Under the pieces are notes generated by a model. That model made no database searches, was not told the origin of the DNA, and saw only the letters and a list, made by a program, of their open reading frames with translations. 64,000 nt of DNA from SG8-41 sp036555615 (GTDB taxonomy: Bacteria > Pseudomonadota > Gammaproteobacteria > Burkholderiales > SG8-41), in NCBI GenBank assembly GCA_036555615.1, contig DATBKZ010000101.1:90414-154413 (forward strand). The letters run 5' to 3'. Every line of letters starts with the position of its first letter. Position 1 is the stretch's first letter. This document shows, piece by piece, positions 10,115-18,712 of the stretch. The translations under genes were made by a program, and so were the position numbers.

Positions 10115-11053
10115 CTATCTTCCTTTCCTGGTTGTGCGCCGCCCGGGTCTGCCCCGCAAGCCGGCGCGTTTTCGCAAGACTGAGTGAATCGCCGCGGTGT
10201 CCTCCAGGGCAAAACCCTGCCTCAAGGCCGCGGAATAATACGGGATGCTGCCGTCGAAGAGCGGCGTCGGGCATTTCAGCCGCCGCACGAAGGCCCGGAT
10301 GATGTCGATGTCCTTCTGGTAGATCTTCGACTTCATGTGGGCCGGAGTATAGCGGCCCCGCACCATCATCGGGCCCCGCACCTGGAACATCCTCGAGGAC
10401 CCCGCGCCGTCGCCGATCACGCGGTAGAGCAGCCCCAGGTCGATGCCCGCCTTCTCCCCCATCACCATCGCCTCGGCGGTGGAGAGATTGTGTATCGTCA
10501 CGAGCAGGTTGGCGACGAACTTGAGCTTGGAGCCGACGCCGAATTCGCCGCAGTAGTAGGTCGAGCGCGCGAAGCCGTCGAATACCCTGCGGCAGCGGTT
10601 GAACGCTCGCTGCTCGCCGCTCGCGTAGACGGCGATGTCCTTCGCCGCTGCCTGGGCCCCGGTGCCGCTGATCGGGCAGTCGAGCAGAACCACACGCTTG
10701 CGCGCGAGCCGCCGGCGCAGGCTTTCCTTGAGCTCAAGCGTCATCGTGCTCGCCTCGATGACGATAGTGCCCGGGCGGGCGCCGGCCGCGATGCCCTGCC
10801 TGCCGAAGTACGCCTCCTCCATCGCGCCCGGCGACGGCAACGACGTAATGAGAATCCGCGCTCTGGCGGCGACCTCGGCGCAGGAGCGCGCGGCGCGCCC
10901 CCCAGATCTCGAAAAAGCTCTCATCGCTGCCGGCGCGACGTCGTAACCGACCACCTTGTATCCGGCTGCAAGCAGGTGCCGCGCGAAGGCGCCACCCATG
11001 ATCCCCAGGCCGACCTGACCCACAGTACCGCGGCTGCGACTTGCTCGTTTCAC
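10115..11053 (-). CDS. 3-hydroxyisobutyrate-dehydrogenase-family oxidoreductase
   Basis: An NAD(P)-dependent beta-hydroxyacid dehydrogenase of the HIBADH/tartronate-semialdehyde-reductase family. The dinucleotide motif GLGIMG is at the start, the substrate-binding segment is DCPISGTGAQAA, and the catalytic Lys lies in GVGSKLKFVANL. With the GTG at 11053, two bases after the bicupin stop, the protein is 312 residues; the family is usually 290-300. The open frame extends further upstream but only through the bicupin gene. The C-terminus is unusually basic (RKRAGLRGRPGRRTTRKGR). It is the second gene of the minus-strand run. Confidence 0.85.
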   Translation of the reverse strand: MKRASRSRGTVGQVGLGIMGGAFARHLLAAGYKVVGYDVAPAAMRAFSRSGGRAARSCAEVAARARILITSLPSPGAMEEAYFGRQGIAAGARPGTIVIEASTMTLELKESLRRRLARKRVVLLDCPISGTGAQAAAKDIAVYASGEQRAFNRCRRVFDGFARSTYYCGEFGVGSKLKFVANLLVTIHNLSTAEAMVMGEKAGIDLGLLYRVIGDGAGSSRMFQVRGPMMVRGRYTPAHMKSKIYQKDIDIIRAFVRRLKCPTPLFDGSIPYYSAALRQGFALEDTAAIHSVLRKRAGLRGRPGRRTTRKGR

Positions 11054-11055
11054 AT

Positions 11056-11901
11056 TCAGTTGGGCTTCACGTTGAGCCGCGCCTGCTCCGCCTCTTCCGG
11101 GCTCATGCCGTCGATCCGGTCCTCGAGCCACGGTGTCGAGCACACCAGCACGTAGCGCGCATACGGGGACTCAACCTGCAGCCGGTAAGCCTCCCCGCGC
11201 GGAACGTACACGATATCACCGGTGGTGACCGCTTTGGTCTCGCCGCTTGCCATCGCCTGCAACCTGCCGCTCAATACGTATACGAACATCTCGTGCTGGG
11301 CCGTCGCCTGCGGCTCCTCATAGCCGCCCGGCACCTCGAAGAAGCCGAAGGCGAGCCGCTCGCCCTCGATCCAGTCGACATGCCGCGCCGAGCGCCGCGG
11401 GGCATCGAGGGATTCGATGATCGGATAGAAGCAGACATTAAGGCCGTCCACGATCGCCTGCGACCGGCCTTCGGCGCTCTTGTGCTTGTCGCGCTCCCCT
11501 ACCTTGTAGCGCCGGTTCACCTCCTCGACCGTCATCGCCTTTTCCGGCACGGCCTCGTTCTCGGCGAGCCCCACGACCGTCCAGGTCTTGTCCTTGATGT
11601 AGAGATACTGGCAGTGCCCGTCCTCTGTCGCCCGCATCGAGTGCCGGGCATACGCCGGGGCATGCACGAAGGTCCCCGGCGATACGATACGGCGGTCCTT
11701 GCCGACGATGGCGTTGATCTTGCCGCGCAGCGGGAAGATCAGGAGCTCATTGGGATGGTAGTGCAGCTCGGAGCCGGTGCCCGCGTTCTTGTGCAGCAGG
11801 CAGAAATACATGTACTGCCCGTCGATCACCGGCGCTTTCCCGGTGGAAAGATGCGGCGTGAGGTACTGGCTTTCGATGTCCTCGAAGCGGTGAAACGACA
11901 C
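11056..11901 (-). CDS. Bicupin protein (two cupin domains)
   Basis: This 281-residue protein has two cupin domains. The first has ELHYHPNELLIFPLRGK with HxH...E-like metal ligands and PGTFVHAPAYARHS; the second has AQHEMFVYVLSGRLQAM and GDIVYVPRGEAYRLQ. Double cupins include gentisate and homogentisate-like dioxygenases and isomerases, but I see no signature that fixes the reaction. The start is GTG at 11901 with AGGAG eight bases upstream. It heads the six-gene minus-strand run and is divergent from the nine-gene dehydrogenase operon, so the two probably share a control region (11902-12163). Confidence 0.8.
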   Translation of the reverse strand: MSFHRFEDIESQYLTPHLSTGKAPVIDGQYMYFCLLHKNAGTGSELHYHPNELLIFPLRGKINAIVGKDRRIVSPGTFVHAPAYARHSMRATEDGHCQYLYIKDKTWTVVGLAENEAVPEKAMTVEEVNRRYKVGERDKHKSAEGRSQAIVDGLNVCFYPIIESLDAPRRSARHVDWIEGERLAFGFFEVPGGYEEPQATAQHEMFVYVLSGRLQAMASGETKAVTTGDIVYVPRGEAYRLQVESPYARYVLVCSTPWLEDRIDGMSPEEAEQARLNVKPN

Positions 11902-12163
11902 GGGGCTCCTGGCGGGATGCCGGCTGGTGCGGAGGTGCGTCCAATGCTAACATCGTGCCGAGAGTCGGACAATTCTCCGCCCGGGCAGTTGCAGAATATG
12001 GACTGCTCTTTTGCGGCATAATTTTACTGCTCGTTCCGTTCCAACCTTGTTGCGCTGAGCGCAGTGCCCCAGGGACGCTTGACTCTCGCTTTGCAGGCGG
12101 CCGCGCCAAGAGCCACAACGGGTTGAACGGCACGGGACTGCGTCGATTCCCTCCGGAGGGCGG

Positions 12164-13231
12164 GTGAAGCAAATCAATGTCGGGATCATCGGCACCGGCT
12201 GGTGCGGCGGCATCCGCGCCGAAACCTGCGCGTCGAATCCCGTCGTCGGGAATCTCCATCTGGCGGAGATCAGGCACGAGCGCCTGGCGGAAGTTGCCAG
12301 GGCGACCGGGGCAAAGACCGCAACTGCCGATTACCGCGAGCTCCTGAAGATCCGCGAGATCGACGCCTATTTCATCTCGGCGACCCCGGAAACCCATCAT
12401 TACCCGATGGCGCGCGAGTGCCTGCTCGCGGGCAAGCACGTGTTCCTGGAGAAGCCGATCGCACTCGAGCTGCACGAAGCCGACGAGCTGATCGCGCTCT
12501 CGCGCAGGAACAAGCTCAAGTTCACCATCGGCTATTCCCAGCGCTTCAACCCGAAGTTCGCCTACGTCAAGAAGTCGATCACGAACGGCGCGATCGGGAA
12601 ACCGGTAAGCGCCCTGGTCAGCCGCCACATCACGCGCGGCCTGGGCACGAAGATCACGGGACGCACCAAGCTCTCCCCCGCCGCGATGGAGGCCACCCAC
12701 GACCTCGACTTCGTGATGTGGTGCCTCGAGCCCGCCCGCCCGGTGCAGGTCTACTCGACCATCAATTACGGGGCGATGCGCGAAGCGACGGGCGCCGACA
12801 TTCCCGACACGCAGTTGATCACCGTAATCATGGACAACAATCTTTCTTTCGTCATCAATGCGGGCTGGAGCCTGCCGCCCGGCTACCCGAATTTTTCCAG
12901 CACCTGGATCGAGATGATCGGCACCGAGGGTGCGCTGCTGGTGGACGACAGCCACCGCGACGTGATTCTTAATACCCTGCGCGACGGCATGCGCCTGCCG
13001 ATGTCCTCCATGCCCGGGGAGTTTGTGGACCATGCGTACGCCGGGCCGATGAAGGCCGAGACCGTGCATTTTCTCGAGGCGGTGGCATGCGACCGCCCCG
13101 TGCTGGTCACGCCCGAGCAGGCGCGCCAGGTCATGGAGGTCTACATCGCGGCCGATCTTTCCGCCGAGCGCCGCCAGCCTGTCAGCCTGCCGCTGCCGGA
13201 ATCGCGCGCATCCGCGGCTGCCGCCCGCTGA
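12164..13231 (+). CDS. Gfo/Idh/MocA-family oxidoreductase (copy 1)
   Basis: A 355-residue NAD(P)-dependent oxidoreductase with an N-terminal Rossmann fold (VGIIGTGWCGGIRAE) and a family C-terminal domain. The EKP motif with the catalytic-region lysine is in HVFLEKPIALELHEADELI, and the GYSQRFNPKF segment follows. These enzymes oxidise sugars, inositols or related hydroxy compounds. The start is GTG 12164 with GGAGGG six bases upstream. It is the first gene of a nine-gene plus-strand run ending at 21649; only six bases separate it from the second paralogue. Confidence 0.9.
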   Translation: MKQINVGIIGTGWCGGIRAETCASNPVVGNLHLAEIRHERLAEVARATGAKTATADYRELLKIREIDAYFISATPETHHYPMARECLLAGKHVFLEKPIALELHEADELIALSRRNKLKFTIGYSQRFNPKFAYVKKSITNGAIGKPVSALVSRHITRGLGTKITGRTKLSPAAMEATHDLDFVMWCLEPARPVQVYSTINYGAMREATGADIPDTQLITVIMDNNLSFVINAGWSLPPGYPNFSSTWIEMIGTEGALLVDDSHRDVILNTLRDGMRLPMSSMPGEFVDHAYAGPMKAETVHFLEAVACDRPVLVTPEQARQVMEVYIAADLSAERRQPVSLPLPESRASAAAAR

Positions 13232-13237
13232 CCGCAG

Positions 13238-14353
13238 ATGAAGAAGAGTCCCAAGCGCATCGGGCTTGCCATCGTCGGCGCGGGGCGCGTCGGCTTGATC
13301 CGCGGGGAGCTCGCCGCGCGCCACCCCGAGGTGGACTGGATCGGCCTTGCCGAAATCAATCCGGAGCGCGGCGAGATCGTGCGGGAAAAATGCGGCGCGG
13401 ATTTCGTCACCACTGACTTCCGCGAGCTCCTTTCGCGGCCCGAGGTGAACGCGGTGGTTGTATCCACCGACGAGCACTTGCACGTCGACCCGGTTGTCTT
13501 CGCCGCGGAGCGCAAGCTCCCGATGCTGATCGAGAAGCCGCTGGCAACGGACCTTGCGGAATCCGCCGCCACGCTCGCGGCCATCGAGAAGTCCGGGGCG
13601 GACGCCGTGATGGGCTATACCCAGCGCTTTCGCCGCCGCTGGCTCGTGGCCAAGGAAAAGGTCAAAGCCGGCGCGTTGGGCGAGGTCACGATGGTCACCT
13701 CGCGCGCCTTCATGAACCGGCTCGTCGCCATCGACAATTACAGGCGCAGCGACAACCGCTCGGAAGTGACGCCGATGGTGATCTCTGGCACGCATGCGCT
13801 CGACCTCGTGATGTGGCTCATGGAAGCGAAGAAGCCGGTCGAGGTCTATGCGCGCTCGGTGAACAAGGCGCTCGGCCCCACCTGGCAGGGCGTCGACGGC
13901 ACCGGCTACACCATTACGTTCGACGACGGCGCAATCTACCACGGGGTAATTTCCTGGGCCCTGCCCGAGATCTGGCCGGGCGCCGTCTACAGCCTCGAGA
14001 TCGGCGCGGTCGGCACCGAAGGCGTGCTCACCATCGACGATACGCACCGGGACATCGTTCTGGCGACGAACCTGATCCAGGCCGAAGGGTATGCGCCCGA
14101 CAAGCGCCGCCATGTCGATTTCCTCACCAGCTATCCGGTCGGCGACATGGCGCTGGGCGAGTTGCGCGGTCCGATGCGGGAAGAGACCAATTCCTGGCTG
14201 AACCGCGTGGCGCTCGGCGTGACAACCCAGCACGCGACGGCGCGCGAGGGCCATAACCGCCTGATGCTCACCAAGGCGATCGACCTTTCGGCGCGGCTCA
14301 AGCGCCCGGTCCGGCTGCCGATTGCCCCTCAGGATATGTACCAAGCCGGCTGA
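13238..14353 (+). CDS. Gfo/Idh/MocA-family oxidoreductase (copy 2)
   Basis: A 371-residue dinucleotide-dependent oxidoreductase with Rossmann motif AIVGAGRVGLIRGE, MLIEKPLATDLAES (EKP motif), GYTQRFRRRW and the substrate-side GTHALDLVMWL helix. It is clearly paralogous to the preceding gene (both share the pattern QRF...THxLDxVMW and a late DDTHRDI/DDSHRDV motif). The tandem pair may form a hetero-oligomer or act on successive substrates; this is inference. It is followed by a 90-base gap and then the binding protein. Confidence 0.9.
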   Translation: MKKSPKRIGLAIVGAGRVGLIRGELAARHPEVDWIGLAEINPERGEIVREKCGADFVTTDFRELLSRPEVNAVVVSTDEHLHVDPVVFAAERKLPMLIEKPLATDLAESAATLAAIEKSGADAVMGYTQRFRRRWLVAKEKVKAGALGEVTMVTSRAFMNRLVAIDNYRRSDNRSEVTPMVISGTHALDLVMWLMEAKKPVEVYARSVNKALGPTWQGVDGTGYTITFDDGAIYHGVISWALPEIWPGAVYSLEIGAVGTEGVLTIDDTHRDIVLATNLIQAEGYAPDKRRHVDFLTSYPVGDMALGELRGPMREETNSWLNRVALGVTTQHATAREGHNRLMLTKAIDLSARLKRPVRLPIAPQDMYQAG

Positions 14354-14443
14354 CGGACAGCGGTGGTAGCATGGCCCCTCGCTGCCGCCGCCCCGGTGTG
14401 ATCGCCACTCAATTCAAACGCGAAGATTAGGGAGGACCCCGCC

Positions 14444-15433
14444 ATGAAAATGCAACGCTTGCTATTGCTGATCCTGCTTGCAGCGGGCCTGTTTCCGGCC
14501 GCTCACGCATTCGCGCAGGCAAGGAAGGACGAGTACCCGACGCGCCCGGTGCGCATGATCGTGCCGTTCGCGCCCGGCGGTGCGTCCGACACGGTCGGCC
14601 GCATCATCCAGCCGGCGATGGCCGACCTGCTGCACCAGCAGGTGGTGGTGGACAACCGCGGCGGCGCCGCGGGCAATATCGGGGTCGAGGTCGCGGTCCG
14701 CGCGACGCCCGACGGCTACACGTTCCTGCTTGGCAACATCGGCACGATGGCAATCAATCCCAACTACTACACCAAGTTCAAGTACCGCCCTCTGAAGGAC
14801 CTGATCCCGATCACGCAGGTGGTGGACGTTCCCGGCTCGTTCGTCGTGCATCCTTCCGTTCCTGCAAAGAGCTTGAAGGAACTTATCGCGCACATGAAGT
14901 CGAGCCCCGGAAAGCTCAACTATGGCGCGGCGGCGCCCTCCAGCGCCAACACGCTGGAAATGATCCAGTTCCTGCGCGCAACGGGCACCGATGCCGTGCA
15001 GGTGGCCTACAAGGGCGGCGCCGGCCCGGCGATGATCGGCGTGCTGGCGAACGAGGTCCAGATGATGATGGTGACCTTCTCCTCCGCCGTAAACTTCGCC
15101 AAGCAGGGGCGGGTACGAATGCTGGCCGTGATCTCGCCCGAGCGCAATCCCGCATACCCTGAGGTCCCGACCATGCGCGAGCAGGGACTCGACATGGCGG
15201 TGGGTTCGTGGCAAGGCCTGTTCGTGCCGCAAGGCACGCCGAAGGCGGTCGTCAACAAGCTGTTCCAGGTCGGAACCCAGATGATGAAGGATCCCCGCGT
15301 GACCAAGCGCCTCGGGGACAGCGGCATAACGATCGTGACCAGCAAGTCGCCGGCGGACTTCGTCGCGTTCCTGAAGGCGGAGACCGCACGCTTCGGCAAG
15401 GTGATCAAGGATGCGAACATCCGCACGGAATGA
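14444..15433 (+). CDS. Bug-type tripartite-tricarboxylate-transporter substrate-binding protein
   Basis: This 329-residue periplasmic receptor has a signal peptide (hydrophobic LLLLILLAAGLFPAAHAFAQ). The Bug/TctC hallmarks are YPTRPVRMIVPFAPGGASD, VVVDNRGGAAGNIG, and ATPDGYTFLLGN. These proteins bind carboxylated or aromatic small molecules for uptake. An AGGGAGGA ribosome site precedes the ATG. No TctA or TctB membrane partners lie nearby, as is common for Bug proteins. Position within the dehydrogenase operon suggests that it senses or imports the pathway's substrate. Confidence 0.9.
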   Translation: MKMQRLLLLILLAAGLFPAAHAFAQARKDEYPTRPVRMIVPFAPGGASDTVGRIIQPAMADLLHQQVVVDNRGGAAGNIGVEVAVRATPDGYTFLLGNIGTMAINPNYYTKFKYRPLKDLIPITQVVDVPGSFVVHPSVPAKSLKELIAHMKSSPGKLNYGAAAPSSANTLEMIQFLRATGTDAVQVAYKGGAGPAMIGVLANEVQMMMVTFSSAVNFAKQGRVRMLAVISPERNPAYPEVPTMREQGLDMAVGSWQGLFVPQGTPKAVVNKLFQVGTQMMKDPRVTKRLGDSGITIVTSKSPADFVAFLKAETARFGKVIKDANIRTE

Positions 15434-15475
15434 CACGCTCCCCTTTCAATATATAGACACAAACCGGAGAACGAG

Positions 15476-16747
15476 ATGGCGAATTTCGGCATGGTCGGGC
15501 TGGACTGGCAGCAGCGCATCAATTGGGACCGTTTGCGCAAGTACCGCACGGAGCGGGCGCGCGAGCGGATGAAGGCGCACGGACTGAGCGCGATGCTCTG
15601 CATGTACGACGAGAACGTCCGCTACATCACCGGCACGCTGACCCCCGGCTGGAACCGCTTGAAGCCCGGGCTGCGCTACTGCCTGCTGTGCGGCGATGAT
15701 GCGCCGGTCCTCTTCGAGCAGGGCGACATCGGCGCGCAGGTCGGCCGCCACTCGCCCTGGATTCCGAAGGATCACGTCCGCTGGTCCTACGCCTGGATTA
15801 AAGGCGCGGCAGGCCCGGCCTCCACCCAGCAGGTGAAGAAATTCACCAACGCGATCAAGCAGGAGATGAAGAAGGCGAACGTCGGGAGCGGCAAGCTCGG
15901 TGTGGACTTCATCGACATCAACATGATGCAGATCTTCAAGGACGAGAAGATCGACTGGACCGACGGCATGACGCCGATGATGGAAGCGCGCGCAGTGAAG
16001 AACGAGGACGAGCAGGAGGCGCTGCGCATGGTGGGAGCGATCGGGGATGCCGCGCACTGGGAATTCATGAAGTTTCTCAAGCCCGGCCGCACCGAGAACC
16101 AGCTCACCGCGCACATCATGGAGTTTCTCTATTCCATTCCCGGCATGGAAGATGTCGAGGACGTGATCGTCTCTTCCGGCCCCAACACCTGGCCCAATTG
16201 GCGCAACTTTTCCGACCGCATCGTGCAGCCCGGCGATATCGTCTTCATGGACCTCGCCGCCCTCACCTGGAACGGCTACAAGTCGTGCTACTACCGTACC
16301 TATTGCGCCGGCAAGGAGCCCACTCGCGAGCAAAAGGACATCTATGCGACCGCGTTGAAGTGGCTCTACGACTCCATGAAGGCGGTCAAGGTGGGCACCA
16401 CGACGCGCGAGATCGCGTCCAAGTGGCCCTCGGCCAAGGAGGCGTGGGGCTACGCGGAGGAAGACCAGGCCGCCGCCAATTTGTGGGGCCACGGCCTCGG
16501 GCTCGCGCAATACGACCAGCCGGTCATTTCGCGCATCTGGTCGCTCGATCACCCGGTCGAGATCAAGGAGGGCATGGTGTTCGCGCTGGAGACCCAGCAC
16601 GGCAAGCAGTTCGAATGGGGCGTGCGCATCGAGGAAATGCTGATCGTGCACAAGGACCGCGTGGAGCTCATCTCCAATTTCCCGGTCGAGCAAATCACGG
16701 TCGTCGACCCCATGCCGGGCTATTCGACGCTCGGCTGGTCCAAGTAG
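15476..16747 (+). CDS. M24-family (pita-bread fold) aminopeptidase/creatinase-like enzyme
   Basis: This 423-residue protein has a creatinase-type N-terminal domain (DENVRYITGTLTPGWN) and an M24 C-terminal domain. Of the five canonical metal ligands I find D259 (VFMDLAA), H339 (WGHGLG), E372 (ALETQHG) and E386 (VRIEEM). The second Asp is replaced by Cys271 in GYKSCYYRTY, where dinuclear members have GYxxD. It could therefore be a one-metal or non-metal hydrolase in the manner of creatinase, or use the Cys. Substrate is unknown; relatives cleave Xaa-Pro dipeptides, creatine or ectoine derivatives. It follows the Bug receptor by 42 bases. Confidence 0.82.
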   Translation: MANFGMVGLDWQQRINWDRLRKYRTERARERMKAHGLSAMLCMYDENVRYITGTLTPGWNRLKPGLRYCLLCGDDAPVLFEQGDIGAQVGRHSPWIPKDHVRWSYAWIKGAAGPASTQQVKKFTNAIKQEMKKANVGSGKLGVDFIDINMMQIFKDEKIDWTDGMTPMMEARAVKNEDEQEALRMVGAIGDAAHWEFMKFLKPGRTENQLTAHIMEFLYSIPGMEDVEDVIVSSGPNTWPNWRNFSDRIVQPGDIVFMDLAALTWNGYKSCYYRTYCAGKEPTREQKDIYATALKWLYDSMKAVKVGTTTREIASKWPSAKEAWGYAEEDQAAANLWGHGLGLAQYDQPVISRIWSLDHPVEIKEGMVFALETQHGKQFEWGVRIEEMLIVHKDRVELISNFPVEQITVVDPMPGYSTLGWSK

Positions 16748-16780
16748 GGCGTGGCGCAGTCGGTCGGAGGGCTGCTTTCA

Positions 16781-18064
16781 ATGGAGCCGCTGGTCATACC
16801 CCTGACCGCTCCGGAGGCGGCTGATCCGGCGCGCGTCGGGCCGAAGGCCGCCAATCTCGCGGCGCTGCGCCGCGCGGGCCTGCCGACGCCGGATGGCTAC
16901 TGTGTTGCCTCGGATGCGTATCGCCGGCAGCTGACTGCATTGCGCCTCGAGTCGACGGCGCGAGCGGTGTTCACCTCGGACGATCCCGTGGCCCGCCGCA
17001 GCGCCCTGCAATTGCGCATGCGGCTGATGGAACACCCGGTTACGCCGGAGATCGAGACGCTCCTCCGTGAGGCGTGGCGCGCTGTCACGCGGAACGGGGA
17101 GAACCCCGGCGTGGTGCGCTCATCGGCGCTCGTCGAGGATCGCTTCGGTTCCAGCTTTGCCGGCCAGTTCGAAAGCTTTCTCGGACTGGAGAACGAAACC
17201 GATTTCCTCACCGCGGTGCGCGCCTGCTGGGCAGCGCTGTGGGCCCCGCGCGCGCTGCGCTACATGGCCACTCATGGTGTGGATCCGGCCGACACCGCGA
17301 TGGCGCTCCTCGTCCAGCCCCTCGTTGCGGCGCGCGCAGCCGGAGGCGGCTTGAGCCAGACGGCGGAGGGCGGCATGCTGATCAACGCCACGCGCGGGCT
17401 CGGCTCGGCGATCGCGCAAGGTGAGGTCGCCCCCGATCGCTACGAGCTGGGACGCGACGGGAGGCTGTGTGAGAGCCGCGCCGGCGTGCAATACCACCAG
17501 GCGAGCTGCGTTCACGACCCGCGCCTGTCGCGGCCATCCACCCGACCGGCACCGTGCCTGGCGCCGTCGGAGATCGATGAGCTGGGACAGCTTCTGCTGC
17601 AGACCGAGACCCTCATGGGCATGCCGGTGGAGATCGAGTGGGCGCTCGACGGCGAAGGAATAAAACTCCTCCAGGCACGACCTCTGCACCTCGACGACAA
17701 GACCCCTTCGCAGCCCCCCGATCCGGTCTGGCAGCGCCAGCCGCGACTGCGGGGGCAGCCCGCCGGCGTCGGCTGGGGCACGGGGCGCGCGTGCGTCGTG
17801 AATTGCGAGTGCGAAATCACACGGATTGCGCCCGGTGACGTGCTCGTTACGCGCTCCGCCGGGCCGGCGCTCGGGCGGGTGCTGTCCATCGTGGCGGGCG
17901 TGGTATCCGAGCTCGGCGGCAGCACCTCTCACCTCGCCTCGCTGGCGCGCGAGCGCTGCGTTCCTACGGTGCTCGGCGTGACCGGCGCCACCCTGCAGAT
18001 CCCGGACGGCGCGACGGTTGCTGTGGACGGCGTGGCCGGGGTCGTGCGCTGGATGCGCCCGTGA
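16781..18064 (+). CDS. Short PEP-synthase/pyruvate-phosphate-dikinase-like phosphotransferase
   Basis: About 427 residues containing only two of the three PEP-synthase modules. The N-terminal ATP-grasp domain has GPKAANLAALRRAGLPTPDGY, VVRSSALVEDRFGSSFAGQ and IEWALDGEGIKLLQARPL. The C-terminal swivelling phosphohistidine domain has LGGSTSHLASLARE with the catalytic His. The PEP/pyruvate barrel is missing, a layout reminiscent of phenylphosphate-synthase subunits and antibiotic phosphotransferases, so an acceptor or partner protein is probably needed. I prefer ATG 16781 with GGAGGG upstream; GTG 16751 is also open. It is coupled to the AhpD-like gene nine bases downstream. Confidence 0.82.
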   Translation: MEPLVIPLTAPEAADPARVGPKAANLAALRRAGLPTPDGYCVASDAYRRQLTALRLESTARAVFTSDDPVARRSALQLRMRLMEHPVTPEIETLLREAWRAVTRNGENPGVVRSSALVEDRFGSSFAGQFESFLGLENETDFLTAVRACWAALWAPRALRYMATHGVDPADTAMALLVQPLVAARAAGGGLSQTAEGGMLINATRGLGSAIAQGEVAPDRYELGRDGRLCESRAGVQYHQASCVHDPRLSRPSTRPAPCLAPSEIDELGQLLLQTETLMGMPVEIEWALDGEGIKLLQARPLHLDDKTPSQPPDPVWQRQPRLRGQPAGVGWGTGRACVVNCECEITRIAPGDVLVTRSAGPALGRVLSIVAGVVSELGGSTSHLASLARERCVPTVLGVTGATLQIPDGATVAVDGVAGVVRWMRP

Positions 18065-18073
18065 GTGCAGACG

Positions 18074-18709
18074 ATGAGCCAGCGAATCCGGGGCATTACG
18101 GACGAGGAAGCGACGGGCGCCGCGAAAGAGCTGTTCGAGGCATCAAACCGCATGCTCGGGCGCACCGCGAACCTGCAGCGCATTCTCGCGCACAGCCCGT
18201 ACGTGGCGCGGTGGCTGCTGCCGTTCATCGCGGCCGTCCGCCAGCCGAAAGCCGGCGCCGTGTCCGACGTGCGGCTGCGCAACCTCGCGGTCCTCAAGAC
18301 CTCAACCATCAACGGTTGCCGATACTGAACCGAGCACAATCGGGTGCTTGGTCAAGCACTGGGATTGACGGACGCGGAGTTCGACGGCCTGCAGGGCGAT
18401 TACCGTTCCAGCACGCTGTTCACCGAGCGGGAGAAGGCCGTTCTGGCATGGTCCGAAGCGATGACGCTGAATACCGCCATGCAGAGCGGCCCGGCCTGGG
18501 ATGATCTCCGCCGGCTGTTCAGCGACGCGGAAATTGTCGAGATATCGCTCGCGTGCGCCATGTTCAACATGATCAACCGGCTGAACGATTCCTTCCGCAC
18601 CGAGCTTGAGCCGGAGGAATACAACCGCCGTCAGCACCGCGCAGTCGGCGTCACCCCCGCGGCGCTCGAAGACTACGCCTGCCGCATCTGCAACCAAAAG
18701 GCGCCCTAA
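18074..18709 (+). CDS. AhpD/carboxymuconolactone-decarboxylase-like selenoprotein (in-frame TGA = Sec85)
   Basis: Reading through a single in-frame TGA at 18326-18328 gives a 211-residue, all-helical CMD/AhpD-like protein. The family redox motif NGCxYCxxH appears as N80-G-C82-R-Y-[TGA]85-T-E-H88, so TGA replaces the second, catalytic Cys. Both sides of the TGA are family-like: LRNLAVLKTSTINGC before, and GQALGLTDAEFDGL then FTEREKAVLAWSEAMT after. A bacterial SECIS-like hairpin starts ten bases after the TGA (listed separately). There are no other stops or frameshifts. A C-terminal C203-x-x-C206 could resolve the selenenyl intermediate. It probably acts as a thiol/selenol peroxidase or redox protein. 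Start alternatives are GTG 18065 and ATG 18074. Neighbours are close (9 and 3 bases). A pseudogene is the alternative, judged unlikely. Confidence 0.85.
18338..18366 (+). promoter_or_regulatory. Bacterial SECIS element for the CMD-like selenoprotein
   Basis: GTGCTT (18344-18349) pairs perfectly with AAGCAC (18354-18359), closing a GGTC tetraloop (18350-18353); a G-T wobble extends it by one pair. A lower AATC/GATT stem (18338-18341 with 18363-18366) is separated by a small internal loop. The loop lies 22-25 bases after the TGA and is the same GGUC as in the E. coli fdhF SECIS, where the loop G and U contact SelB. Confidence 0.8.
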
Positions 18710-18712
18710 GCC

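Noticed and set aside
18065..18709. Reading the AhpD-like gene as a pseudogene broken by a stop
   Set aside because: The only defect is TGA exactly at the catalytic Cys codon, followed by a SECIS-like hairpin at the correct distance; no other disruption is present.
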